Shown here: piece after piece, positions 6,651-11,845 of the stretch | How the letters are laid out: each line of letters begins with the position of its first letter | Numbering within the stretch: position 1 is the stretch's first letter | Assembly: GCA_902767395.1 (NCBI GenBank) | Contig: CACXHI010000232.1 | Coordinates: forward strand, 1 to 11,845 | Length of the DNA: 11,845 nt | Direction: 5' to 3' | DNA from: Oscillospiraceae bacterium | GTDB lineage: Bacteria; Bacillota; Clostridia; Oscillospirales; Oscillospiraceae | Notes under the pieces: generated by a model | Databases searched by the model: none | What the model was told of the DNA's origin: nothing | The model's input: only the letters and a program-made list of their open reading frames with translations | Made by a program: the position numbers and the translations under genes

Positions 6651-8129
6651 ATGAAAAAACAACCCAATCAGATTCCCGACGGTGCGCTCAAGCGGCAGCT
6701 CTCTCCCATGCACGTCTGGGCCATTGCCTTCGGCTGTGTGATCGGCTGGGGCTCGTTTATCAACCCCGGCAAGAAATTCCTTGCGACCTCCGGCGTCGCC
6801 GGGACCGGGATCGCCATGATCCTCGGCGCGATTGTCATGATCGTGATTGCCTTCTCCTATGCCTACATGGTACCCAAATACCCCAAGGCGGGCGGTGAAT
6901 TCACCTTCACCAAGAATTGCTTCGGCAAGCGCATGGCCTTCCTCTGCGGCTGGTTTCTGGTGGCGGCCTATCTGACCAACGTGCCGATGAACAGCACCGC
7001 CATTGCCCTGATTATCGACGGCCTGACCGGACACAAGGGCGTTCTGAATTTTGGCTTTCACTATACGCTGGCCGGAACGGACATCTATCTGGGGCAGATG
7101 CTTCCGGCCATGTGCATTCTGATTCTGTTTGGCTGGCTGAACATCATCGGTGTGAAGAAGGCCGGGTTCGTACAGACCGTTTTGGCAAGCCTGCTGGCAA
7201 TCTGCGTGTTTACGCTCTTCGTCGCGGCGCTTTTCAGCGCCAAGGCCAAGGGAATCAACATGGAGCCCATCTGGGGCTTTGACAAAACTGCGGCAATGGC
7301 CGCCAATGCCACGACCTCTGAAATCGGGCAGTTTGCCCACAAGGGGGCCAACGGCATTCTCGGCGCGATTCTCGCCACCTTCGCCATCGCGCCGTGGGCC
7401 TACGTGGGCTTCGACGCCATTCCGCAGGCTGCCGAGGAGTTCAACTTCTCGTTCAAGAAGGTCTCCTTCATTATGGTCATTGCCATTGTCTTCGGCTGCT
7501 TCGTCTACACCAGCAACAACACTGTGGCCGCCGCGGCGCTGGCCAACTGGCCCGAGCGCGTCATGGCGGGCGAATGGGTGGTGCTGGTGGCCGCAGAGGA
7601 GCTGCTGGGCACCTTCGGCAAGGTGCTGGTGGGGCTGGGCGTTTCCTGCGCCGTCCTGTCCGGCATTATGGGCTTTTATCTGGCCTCGTCCCGCCTGATG
7701 TACTCCATGAGCCGGGACGGCTATCTGCCCAAGTGGTTCGGCAAGGTGGATCGGAAGTACGGCACGCCGAAGAATGCGATGCTCTTCTGCATTCTCGTCA
7801 GCCTCTCCGGCCCGATCCTCGGGCGCGAGGCGCTGGGCTGGTTTGTGGACATGAGCGCCATCGGTGCGTCCATCGGCTATTTCTTCACCTCCGCCGCGAC
7901 GCTGGCAACCGCGCGGCGCGACGGCGACGGCACCCGCTTTTTGAAGGTCATGGCCTTCGTGGGCGTGGTGTTCAGCCTCATCTTCATGGTGCTCCAGCTC
8001 ATTCCCATCCCCGGTCTGAGCGGCGTTCACTTCGGCACCGAGAGCTACTATATGCTAATCGTCTGGGTCGTGATCGGTCTGATCTTCTATGCCAAGCAGC
8101 ACCGGTTCTTCACCGACAAGGATCGGTGA
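6651..8129 (+). CDS. APC-superfamily amino acid/amine permease
   Basis: 492 residues, about 12 hydrophobic helices. The first helix contains VIGWGSFINPG, the glycine-rich unwound substrate-binding segment of APC transporters, and a later PWAYVGFDAIPQAAEEF segment is the equivalent conserved stretch around helix 6. APC carriers import amino acids or amines by H+ or Na+ symport, or exchange them. Placement 15 nt after the LicC-like gene, with a modest AGGAAG site at 6643-6648, indicates co-transcription and suggests an amine or amino-alcohol substrate (choline or ethanolamine type); this is inference only. Known lic loci use a different carrier family (LicB), so this is not a canonical lic operon. 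Confidence 0.88.
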   Translation: MKKQPNQIPDGALKRQLSPMHVWAIAFGCVIGWGSFINPGKKFLATSGVAGTGIAMILGAIVMIVIAFSYAYMVPKYPKAGGEFTFTKNCFGKRMAFLCGWFLVAAYLTNVPMNSTAIALIIDGLTGHKGVLNFGFHYTLAGTDIYLGQMLPAMCILILFGWLNIIGVKKAGFVQTVLASLLAICVFTLFVAALFSAKAKGINMEPIWGFDKTAAMAANATTSEIGQFAHKGANGILGAILATFAIAPWAYVGFDAIPQAAEEFNFSFKKVSFIMVIAIVFGCFVYTSNNTVAAAALANWPERVMAGEWVVLVAAEELLGTFGKVLVGLGVSCAVLSGIMGFYLASSRLMYSMSRDGYLPKWFGKVDRKYGTPKNAMLFCILVSLSGPILGREALGWFVDMSAIGASIGYFFTSAATLATARRDGDGTRFLKVMAFVGVVFSLIFMVLQLIPIPGLSGVHFGTESYYMLIVWVVIGLIFYAKQHRFFTDKDR

Positions 8130-8161
8130 GGGCCCGCGCTCGGATCGGCAAACCAACGCTT

Positions 8162-8644
8162 ATGTTTCACGTCACTGTGCTTGCCATGGGCAAGCTGAAG
8201 GAAAAATTCTACTTGCAGGCTGTGGAGGAATACGCCAAGCGGCTGTCGGGCTATTGCAGCTTCCGGCTTCTGGAGCTGCCCGAGTACCGGCTTCCGGACG
8301 CCCCCTCCCCTGCGCAGATCGCGGAGGGGCTGGCCCGGGAGGGCCAGCTCATCCGGGAAAAGCTTCCCAAGGGGGCTTGGTTTTGCGTCCTCACCCCCGA
8401 GGGAAGGAAGCTCTCCTCCGAGGGCTTTGCCGCGGCGCTGGCGGAGGTCAAGACAAGCGGACGCTCCAGCGCCTGCTTCTTACTTGGCTCCAGCTTCGGC
8501 ATCGCGCCGGAAATCAAGGCCCTCGCGGATCTGCGACTCTCGTTCTCCGATATGACCTTCCCCCACCATCTGGCAAGGGTCATGCTGCTGGAGCAGCTCT
8601 ACCGCGCCGAGAGTATTCAGGCCGGGAGCCGATATCACAAGTAA
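8162..8644 (+). CDS. rlmH: 23S rRNA (pseudouridine-1915-N3)-methyltransferase RlmH
   Basis: 160 residues, the usual family length. The N-terminus MFHVTVLAMGKLKEKF matches the RlmH start; the C-terminal block MTFPHHLARVMLLEQLYRA (131-149) and the final YHK (158-160) are the family hallmark of this SPOUT-class enzyme. RlmH methylates pseudouridine 1915 in helix 69 of 23S rRNA, using S-adenosylmethionine, on the assembled 70S ribosome. The cofactor loop here reads LLGSSFG (107-113) where many homologues have an IGG..G loop. No Shine-Dalgarno precedes ATG 8162. An in-frame GTG at 8126 overlaps the permease stop (GTGA) with AAGGA upstream, but it would add 12 residues not typical of the family, so ATG is preferred. 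It is likely expressed by read-through from the permease gene. Confidence 0.93.
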   Translation: MFHVTVLAMGKLKEKFYLQAVEEYAKRLSGYCSFRLLELPEYRLPDAPSPAQIAEGLAREGQLIREKLPKGAWFCVLTPEGRKLSSEGFAAALAEVKTSGRSSACFLLGSSFGIAPEIKALADLRLSFSDMTFPHHLARVMLLEQLYRAESIQAGSRYHK

Positions 8645-8677
8645 GTGCTTTTGGGACGGCTGCCTCCCGTCTTTTCT

Positions 8678-8712
8678 CTGTCCGGTCGGTTCTGTCAGAG
8701 CCGACCGGACAG
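8678..8712. terminator. Large hairpin between convergent rlmH and DUF11 genes
   Basis: A 16-bp stem (8678-8693 with 8697-8712) with one G-U pair and a 3-nt loop; the outer 12 bp are perfect (CTGTCCGGTCGG). It lies 33 nt after the rlmH stop and 6 nt beyond the stop of the minus-strand gene, so it probably serves both. The T-run on the plus side is weak (ATGCTTTC) and none is seen on the minus side. Confidence 0.75.
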
Positions 8713-8718
8713 ATGCTT

Positions 8719-9573
8719 TCAGACCGTGCCGGTGACCGTCAGGGTGGTCTCGCCGGGGGTCACGATCCAGTCGCCGGTCGAGGCGGTCTGCGCATAGGTG
8801 GCGGCGGGGACGGTGATGATGCCGGGGACGGTGTCAAACTGACCCGTCGCCTGCGCATAGGTGTAATCTGTGGTCAGGGTCAGGGGCTGGCCGTCCAGCG
8901 CAACGGTGATTTCCTTCAGGATCGGGTCAAACAGGTCGGAGACCGTAATCCCCGCGTCGGCCTCGGCAGCCTCGTTGCCGTGGTTCTGGATCAGGAAGGT
9001 ATAGGTGAGCTGTCCGTTCTCCGCCACGGTTGCGGGGAAGAGGCTCTTGACGATAGAGAGCTCCGCGCCGGTCTGCACCGCGATCTCCGCAGTCGCCTCC
9101 AGCGGCGTGGTCAGGCTGTCGCCGGTGACGGTGGCGGTGTTGGTGATGACGCTTCCGGCCGTAAGGGGGGCGGCGGCCGTCACCTCCGTCTCATAGACCA
9201 GCATGGCGTTGCCGCCGGCGGGGACGGACAGGCCGGAGATCACCAGCGGGCCGCCGGGCGTCACAGTGGGCGCGCTCTGGAGCACGCCGTTGATGAAATA
9301 CCGCACAGAATCCGCCACATAGGACAGCGGATAGGCGGTGCCCGTGCCGATTTCGTAGCCGCCCAGATCGTCGGTCAGGGTCAGATCGTCATAGGTCGTG
9401 CTGCCGTCGTTCACCAGAGAGATCACATAGGAAACGGTGTCGCCGGGGGCGTAAACGTCCTCGCCGGCGGTCTTCGTCAGGTTCAGGGGCGAGATCATCT
9501 GTCCCGTGACGGTGTTGGAGCTCACGGTCAGACCGTTGTAGCGCAGGGTTGCCTGATTCGTAAAGGTTGCCAT
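8719..9573 (-). CDS. DUF11 (conserved repeat domain, TIGR01451-like) protein without signal peptide
   Basis: 284 residues from ATG 9571-9573 (minus), with AAGGAGG at 9581-9587, 7 nt away. Two immunoglobulin-like DUF11 repeats are visible: about 29-165 (LNLTKTAGEDVYAPGDTVSY opening, NTATVT near 145-150) and 171-284 (ELSIVKSLFPATVAENGQLT opening). The first 28 residues (TNQATLRYNG) look like the closing strand of another repeat. There is no signal peptide, sorting signal, membrane helix or cysteine, and only five Lys/Arg in all, so it is strongly acidic, rich in Thr, Val, Ala and Gly. DUF11 repeats are generally found in surface and matrix proteins. The absence of an export signal suggests a protein assembled from the cytoplasm, such as a spore-surface component, or one released by lysis. 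The function is unknown. Confidence 0.85.
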   Translation of the reverse strand: MATFTNQATLRYNGLTVSSNTVTGQMISPLNLTKTAGEDVYAPGDTVSYVISLVNDGSTTYDDLTLTDDLGGYEIGTGTAYPLSYVADSVRYFINGVLQSAPTVTPGGPLVISGLSVPAGGNAMLVYETEVTAAAPLTAGSVITNTATVTGDSLTTPLEATAEIAVQTGAELSIVKSLFPATVAENGQLTYTFLIQNHGNEAAEADAGITVSDLFDPILKEITVALDGQPLTLTTDYTYAQATGQFDTVPGIITVPAATYAQTASTGDWIVTPGETTLTVTGTV

Positions 9574-9608
9574 TTCAATTCCTCCTTCGCACGGTTCCCC
9601 GTGCCCTC

Positions 9609-9639
9609 TATTCTATGCGAAAGCCGTCGAATGTGTACA
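9609..9639 (-). promoter_or_regulatory. Putative DUF11 gene promoter, possibly sigma-K/sigma-E type
   Basis: On the minus strand CATAGAATA (9617 to 9609) matches the CATANNNTA -10 of sigma-K, with ACA at 9636 to 9634 giving the expected 16-bp gap to the -35 AC element. A sigma-A reading (TGTACA, 18 bp, TAGAAT) is also possible but poor at the -35. The leader would be about 30 nt. Confidence 0.4.
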
Positions 9640-9651
9640 AAACAAGATAAA

Positions 9652-9675
9652 GTTTTTGACAATTCGTTCAAAAAC
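9652..9675. repeat. Inverted repeat within the promoter of the four-helix protein, candidate operator
   Basis: GTTTTTGA (9652-9659) and TCAAAAAC (9668-9675) are perfect 8-bp arms around an 8-bp centre. The left arm covers most of the -35 box and the right arm ends 3 bp before the -10, so a dimeric protein bound here would block RNA polymerase. Confidence 0.55.
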
Positions 9676-9684
9676 CTGTATAAT
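9656..9684 (+). promoter_or_regulatory. Perfect consensus sigma-A promoter of the four-helix protein
   Basis: TTGACA (9656-9661), a 17-bp spacer, TATAAT (9679-9684): all twelve consensus bases. The predicted start is near 9691, where a short hairpin GCTTCG (9692-9697) with CGAAGC (9711-9716) can form in the leader just before the ribosome binding site. Confidence 0.92.
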
Positions 9685-9733
9685 CGACCGTGCTTCGAGG
9701 ACTATAAAAACGAAGCGGAAAGGAATCATTGGA

Positions 9734-10141
9734 ATGAAAAAAACTGTTAGTCTTCTGTCTGTTTTGATCGGTGTTGTGTTGATTGCCATGTTCCTGCCTT
9801 GGGCATACCTGTGGGGAGATGCTTTACAGGATGGTATTGTTTACCGTCCCCAACCCGGCTATTTCCTGCCGTCTTTGGCTTACGGTGATTTCTGGCCTGC
9901 GCTGTCTTTTGGTTTGGCATTGCTTTCCCTCATATTTGCCCTTTTCAGCGGAAAGAAACCTGCTTTCCGTGTCGTCTGCGGGCTTTTGCTTTTGGGTTCC
10001 GCCGGGGCTTGCATCGCGGAAGGCATCATGTTTACATTTGATTGCTTCACCGTTTTGACTTGGGCCATCTTTGGCGCACTGGTCGTACTGGGGCTCTGGG
10101 CGCTGTTTTTCTCCGGCAGAAAGGCAACGAAGGCCTCGTAA
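9734..10141 (+). CDS. Four-helix membrane protein of unknown function
   Basis: 135 residues, starting MKKTVSLLSVLIGVVLIAMF. Four hydrophobic helices at about 4-24, 52-73, 78-100 and 105-128; the first could be read as a signal anchor. The short loop after helix 1 is Tyr/Trp/Pro-rich (WAYLWGDALQDGIVYRPQPGYF), and the C-terminus is basic (SGRKATKAS). I recognise no family. Start: ATG 9734 with AAAGGA at 9719-9724. The gene is monocistronic: own perfect promoter, own hairpin terminator. Its base composition is clearly lower in GC and richer in TTT, TTG and CTT codons than the neighbouring genes, which suggests either acquisition from elsewhere or relaxed constraint. Confidence 0.75.
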   Translation: MKKTVSLLSVLIGVVLIAMFLPWAYLWGDALQDGIVYRPQPGYFLPSLAYGDFWPALSFGLALLSLIFALFSGKKPAFRVVCGLLLLGSAGACIAEGIMFTFDCFTVLTWAIFGALVVLGLWALFFSGRKATKAS

Positions 10142-10163
10142 GGCGCATTCCGCTTTATCATTG

Positions 10164-10209
10164 CCCCCACACCGTCGAGGAATCCCGGTGTGGGGGTTCA
10201 AATCTTGTG
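10164..10209 (+). terminator. Terminator-like hairpin after the four-helix gene
   Basis: CCCCCACACCG (10164-10174) pairs perfectly with CGGTGTGGGGG (10186-10196), 11 bp, 11-nt loop, followed by TTCAAATCTTGT. The T-run is interrupted. A second ACACCG at 10210-10215 can compete for the CGGTGT strand. Confidence 0.65.
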
Positions 10210-10270
10210 ACACCGTGGGCCGCTTCCATGGCCGATTGCCAAACCTGTTTTCCCCAACCGATTCTCTATT

Positions 10271-10323
10271 GCCAAAAAAATTTTCTCAACCCCCTTGACA
10301 AATGCCTGCGTCGGCTCTATAAT
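10271..10323 (+). promoter_or_regulatory. Perfect consensus sigma-A promoter of the riboswitch-PspC-SPFH operon, with upstream A/T tract
   Basis: TTGACA (10295-10300), a 17-bp spacer, TATAAT (10318-10323). A run of seven A then TTTT (10274-10284) sits upstream of the -35 and may act as an UP element. ATTGCCAAA is repeated at 10235-10243 and 10268-10276, 33 bp apart. The predicted start is near 10330, about 14 nt before the riboswitch. Confidence 0.93.
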
Positions 10324-10343
10324 ATGGACACAATTTCAGATTG

Positions 10344-10437
10344 CTCTTGAGGGAGTAGTGCCGTAGCTTCGGCTGCGGAGGCGGTTCGTCAGCACGCGGG
10401 GTTCCCCGTCGGATCGTCTTGAAACGCGAGACTCATG
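10344..10437 (+). promoter_or_regulatory. yybP-ykoY manganese riboswitch aptamer
   Basis: Conserved elements occur in the right order: GGGAGTAG (10351-10358), CGTCA (10387-10391), CCGTCGG at the return strand, and GCGAGAC (10426-10432). Pairing fits the family: P1 TGAG (10348-10351) with CTCA (10432-10435); P2 CCGTAGC (10361-10367) with GCTGCGG (10372-10378) capped by a TTCG loop; P3 GGCGGTTCG (10380-10388) with CGGATCGTC (10410-10418), enclosing a CGGG/CCCG hairpin (10397-10408). The family binds Mn2+ and usually switches genes on when Mn2+ is high, most often metal exporters (MntP, TerC-like, P-type ATPases). Here the next genes encode PspC and SPFH proteins. Assigned from memory of the consensus, not a covariance search. 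Confidence 0.85.
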
Positions 10438-10472
10438 TTCAGGCAGGGGCCTGTGCATGGGTTTTTTCTTTT
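10431..10472 (+). terminator. Riboswitch expression-platform terminator
   Basis: ACTCATGTTCAGGC (10431-10444) pairs with GCCTGTGCATGGGT (10449-10462): 14 positions with one mismatch and two G-U pairs, an AGGG loop, then TTTTTTCTTTT. The left arm takes the CTCA needed for P1 of the aptamer, so ligand-stabilised P1 would prevent termination, consistent with a transcriptional ON switch. Confidence 0.88.
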
Positions 10473-10527
10473 GCCGCAGGGCTGCGGCGCACATCCCACA
10501 CCGTACCGGTTCCCCGCCCGCGCGGGG
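10473..10527 (+). other. Two perfect leader hairpins before pspC
   Basis: GCCGCAG (10473-10479) with CTGCGGC (10482-10488), directly after the riboswitch T-run, and CCCCGC (10512-10517) with GCGGGG (10522-10527), ending 9 nt before the AGGAGA site of the next gene. They may protect the read-through transcript end or tune translation; no known element is recognised. Confidence 0.4.
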
Positions 10528-10546
10528 AGAAAGAAAGGAGAACGTC

Positions 10547-10729
10547 ATGGAAAAGAAGCTTTGCAAATCCAACACCAACAAGATGGTCGCCGGCGTCTGC
10601 GGCGGCGTGGCCGAGTATCTGGGCGTGGACCCCACCGTGGTCCGTCTGATCTGGGTCCTCTTCACTGCCCTCGGCGGCTCGGGGCTGCTGGCCTACATCC
10701 TCGCCGCCATCATCATGCCGGAGGCCTGA
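10547..10729 (+). CDS. PspC-domain membrane protein
   Basis: 60 residues, the full length of a minimal PspC domain. It has the family pattern: a basic start (MEKKLCKSNTNK), MVAGVCGGVAEYLGVDPTVV, RLIWVLF, then a single hydrophobic helix ending YILAAIIMPE. In the enterobacterial phage-shock response PspC is an inner-membrane protein that senses envelope damage with PspB and relieves PspA-mediated repression; small stand-alone PspC proteins are common in Firmicutes, with less defined roles in membrane stress. Start: ATG 10547 with AGGAGA at 10536-10541. It is the first gene after the Mn2+ riboswitch and is followed 48 nt later by the SPFH gene. No pspA is seen in the window. Confidence 0.92.
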   Translation: MEKKLCKSNTNKMVAGVCGGVAEYLGVDPTVVRLIWVLFTALGGSGLLAYILAAIIMPEA

Positions 10730-10760
10730 CCTCGGCAGTCCCTTTTCTGACACAGAGAGA

Positions 10761-10776
10761 TTGAAAGGAGTTTCAA
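10761..10776 (+). promoter_or_regulatory. Ribosome binding site of the SPFH gene displayed in a hairpin loop
   Basis: TTGAAA (10761-10766) and TTTCAA (10771-10776) are perfect arms flanking GGAG (10767-10770). The core Shine-Dalgarno bases form the loop, 7 nt before ATG 10778. This may tune translation, or be a chance palindrome. Confidence 0.5.
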
Positions 10777-10777
10777 C

Positions 10778-11704
10778 ATGGTTAAGCTCGTATTTGCAGC
10801 CGTCGTCCTCGTCCTCGGCATTGTCGCCCACGTCAGTCTCAAGGCAAAGGGCAGGAAGGGCCTTGCCGCCCTCGCCACTGCCGCGTCCGCGCTGCTGTGC
10901 GCCGGGGCCATCGCCCTGTCCTGCATCCAGGCTGTCCCCACCGGTCACACCGGCGTCGTCACCACCTTTGGCCGGGTCGAAAACACCACGCTGGATTCCG
11001 GCGTCCACTTTGTTCTGCCGTGGCAGGAGGTGGTTAAGATGGACAACCGCGTGCAAAAGCAGACGGCGGATCTGGCCTGCTTCTCCTCCGACATTCAGGA
11101 GGTGAATATGACCTACACGATCAACTACCAGATCAAGAAGTCCGACGCGCAGAACATCTACCGCACCATCGGCGTGGACTACTACAACACCGTCATCCAG
11201 CCCTGCATCACGGAGTCCGTCAAGGTCGTCACCGCCCGTTACTCCGCCGAGCAGCTTGTGGGCAAGCGCAACGAGCTGGCTGCCGCCATCGAACAGGATC
11301 TTTCGGAAAAGCTTCTGGGCTACAACATCGAGCTGGTGTCCACCTCCATCGAGAACATGGACTTCACCAACGCCTTCACCGACGCGGTCGAGGCCAAGCA
11401 GGTTGCCCAGCAGAACAAGCTCCGCGCCCAGACCGAGGCGGAGCAGAAGATCGTCGAGGCCAAGGCCGAAGCAGAGGTACGCAAGGTCAACGCCGACGCG
11501 GAGGCCTATGAGCTTCTGGCAAAGGCGGAGGCCGAGGCCGAGGCCAACCGCAAAATCTCCGAGTCCCTGACGCAGGAGCTGATCCACTACACCTACGCGC
11601 AGACGTGGAACGGCAAGCTCCCCACCGTGATGACGGGGGAAAACGGCATGGTTCCCGTCCTGAATATGAACGAGATTGTCCCCACCACGGAGGACGGAGA
11701 ATAA
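10778..11704 (+). CDS. SPFH/band 7 (prohibitin-like) membrane protein
   Basis: 308 residues. Two N-terminal hydrophobic helices (about 3-20 and 29-50), then the SPFH domain beginning VPTGHTGVVTTFGRV (53-67) with HFVLPWQEVVKMDNRVQ (77-93), and a long Ala/Glu/Lys coiled coil (about 200-265). This layout is that of prohibitin-type proteins, which build large ring or scaffold assemblies on the membrane and modulate proteases or lipid domains. Here two helices precede the domain; a single anchor is more usual. There is no NfeD partner in the window. It is probably co-transcribed with pspC, and therefore under the same Mn2+ riboswitch; no separate promoter is evident in the 48-nt gap. Confidence 0.9.
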   Translation: MVKLVFAAVVLVLGIVAHVSLKAKGRKGLAALATAASALLCAGAIALSCIQAVPTGHTGVVTTFGRVENTTLDSGVHFVLPWQEVVKMDNRVQKQTADLACFSSDIQEVNMTYTINYQIKKSDAQNIYRTIGVDYYNTVIQPCITESVKVVTARYSAEQLVGKRNELAAAIEQDLSEKLLGYNIELVSTSIENMDFTNAFTDAVEAKQVAQQNKLRAQTEAEQKIVEAKAEAEVRKVNADAEAYELLAKAEAEAEANRKISESLTQELIHYTYAQTWNGKLPTVMTGENGMVPVLNMNEIVPTTEDGE

Positions 11705-11720
11705 TCCCCCGTCAAAGCAA

Positions 11721-11740
11721 CGCGGTCGTGGCTGACCGCG
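11721..11740. terminator. Hairpin after the SPFH gene
   Basis: CGCGGTC (11721-11727) and GACCGCG (11734-11740), a perfect 7-bp stem with a 6-nt loop, 16 nt after the stop. No T-run follows on the plus strand, so termination is uncertain; on the minus strand TTGCTTTG follows. CCCGT (11708-11712) and ACGGG (11757-11761) could form an outer stem. The remaining bases to 11845 hold no gene I can support. Confidence 0.4.
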
Positions 11741-11845
11741 CGTGCAGTCGAAAAAAACGGGCTCTTCCCTAAAAAGTGTGGGTAGGAAAGGGCAAAAAGC
11801 GTGAAAAAATAAAGCGCCACGGAACTCCATACGTTATACTTGAAA

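Noticed and set aside
5688..8030. Very long open frame on the minus strand (about 780 codons)
   Set aside because: It lies antisense to the LicC-like and permease genes; its His/Gly/Asp/Arg-rich translation is the typical shadow of GC-rich codons, with no ribosome binding site or recognisable domain.
8126..8161. GTG start overlapping the permease stop for rlmH
   Set aside because: It adds an Arg-rich 12-residue extension not seen in RlmH, and its spacing to AAGGA is only 3 nt. Kept as a possible alternative only.
10186..10215. GGTTCAAATC resembles a tRNA T-loop
   Set aside because: No 5-bp T-stem closes it, no D or anticodon arm or CCA end is present, and the bases are explained by the terminator hairpin.
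10439..11830. Long minus-strand open frame opposite the PspC and SPFH genes
   Set aside because: Low-complexity Gly/Leu/Asp/Val translation mirrors the sense coding; the sense genes have clear families and ribosome binding sites.
11835..11845. TATACT followed by TTGAAA at the window end as a promoter
   Set aside because: No matching -35 lies 16-18 bp before TATACT, and the sequence ends too soon to test TTGAAA as a -35.
1..11845. Mobile element or CRISPR array
   Set aside because: No transposase or integrase motif, no long terminal inverted repeats and no regularly spaced direct repeats were found.

Overview
The window looks like chromosome of a GC-rich Clostridia member, most likely a spore-forming gut Oscillospiraceae-type bacterium. 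This is inferred from the roughly 60% GC coding sequence, strong AGGAGG-type ribosome binding sites, near-consensus sigma-A promoters and the gene families present (GPH sugar symporter, winged-helix/LicC fusion, small PspC, DUF11 protein). It holds no rRNA, tRNA, transposase or CRISPR array.

Layout. (1) 1-471, minus: the N-terminal part of a GPH-family (MFS) sugar symporter, cut by the window edge, with its own consensus promoter at 555-583. (2) 607-5599, plus: five genes ending at a strong terminator: a GT-B/GT28-like protein, a CDP-alcohol phosphatidyltransferase (from its own consensus promoter), a CYTH enzyme, a PAP2-superfamily protein resembling inositol-phosphotransferases, and a MprF/YbhN-type flippase-like protein whose start overlaps the previous stop. 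Together they look like a membrane phospholipid or glycolipid head-group pathway. (3) 5667-8712, plus: an extended -10 promoter, a winged-helix plus LicC-like cytidylyltransferase fusion, an APC permease, and rlmH, closed by a 16-bp hairpin shared with the convergent gene that follows. (4) 8719-9573, minus: a 284-aa two-repeat DUF11 protein without signal peptide or cysteine, with a possible sporulation-type promoter. (5) 9652-10203, plus: a consensus promoter containing an 8-bp inverted repeat, driving a lower-GC four-helix membrane protein of unknown function. (6) 10295-11704, plus: a consensus promoter, a manganese-sensing yybP-ykoY riboswitch with its terminator, then a 60-aa PspC protein and a SPFH/prohibitin-like protein.

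How the parts may work together. Block 2 plausibly builds, remodels and moves a polar lipid. The neighbouring LicC/permease pair could import and CTP-activate a head group such as choline or a related compound, but no kinase or LicD-type transferase is present, so this link is inference. Block 6 is the most interesting: a Mn2+ riboswitch normally associated with metal exporters sits directly upstream of membrane-integrity genes (PspC, SPFH), suggesting that manganese excess controls an envelope-stress module.
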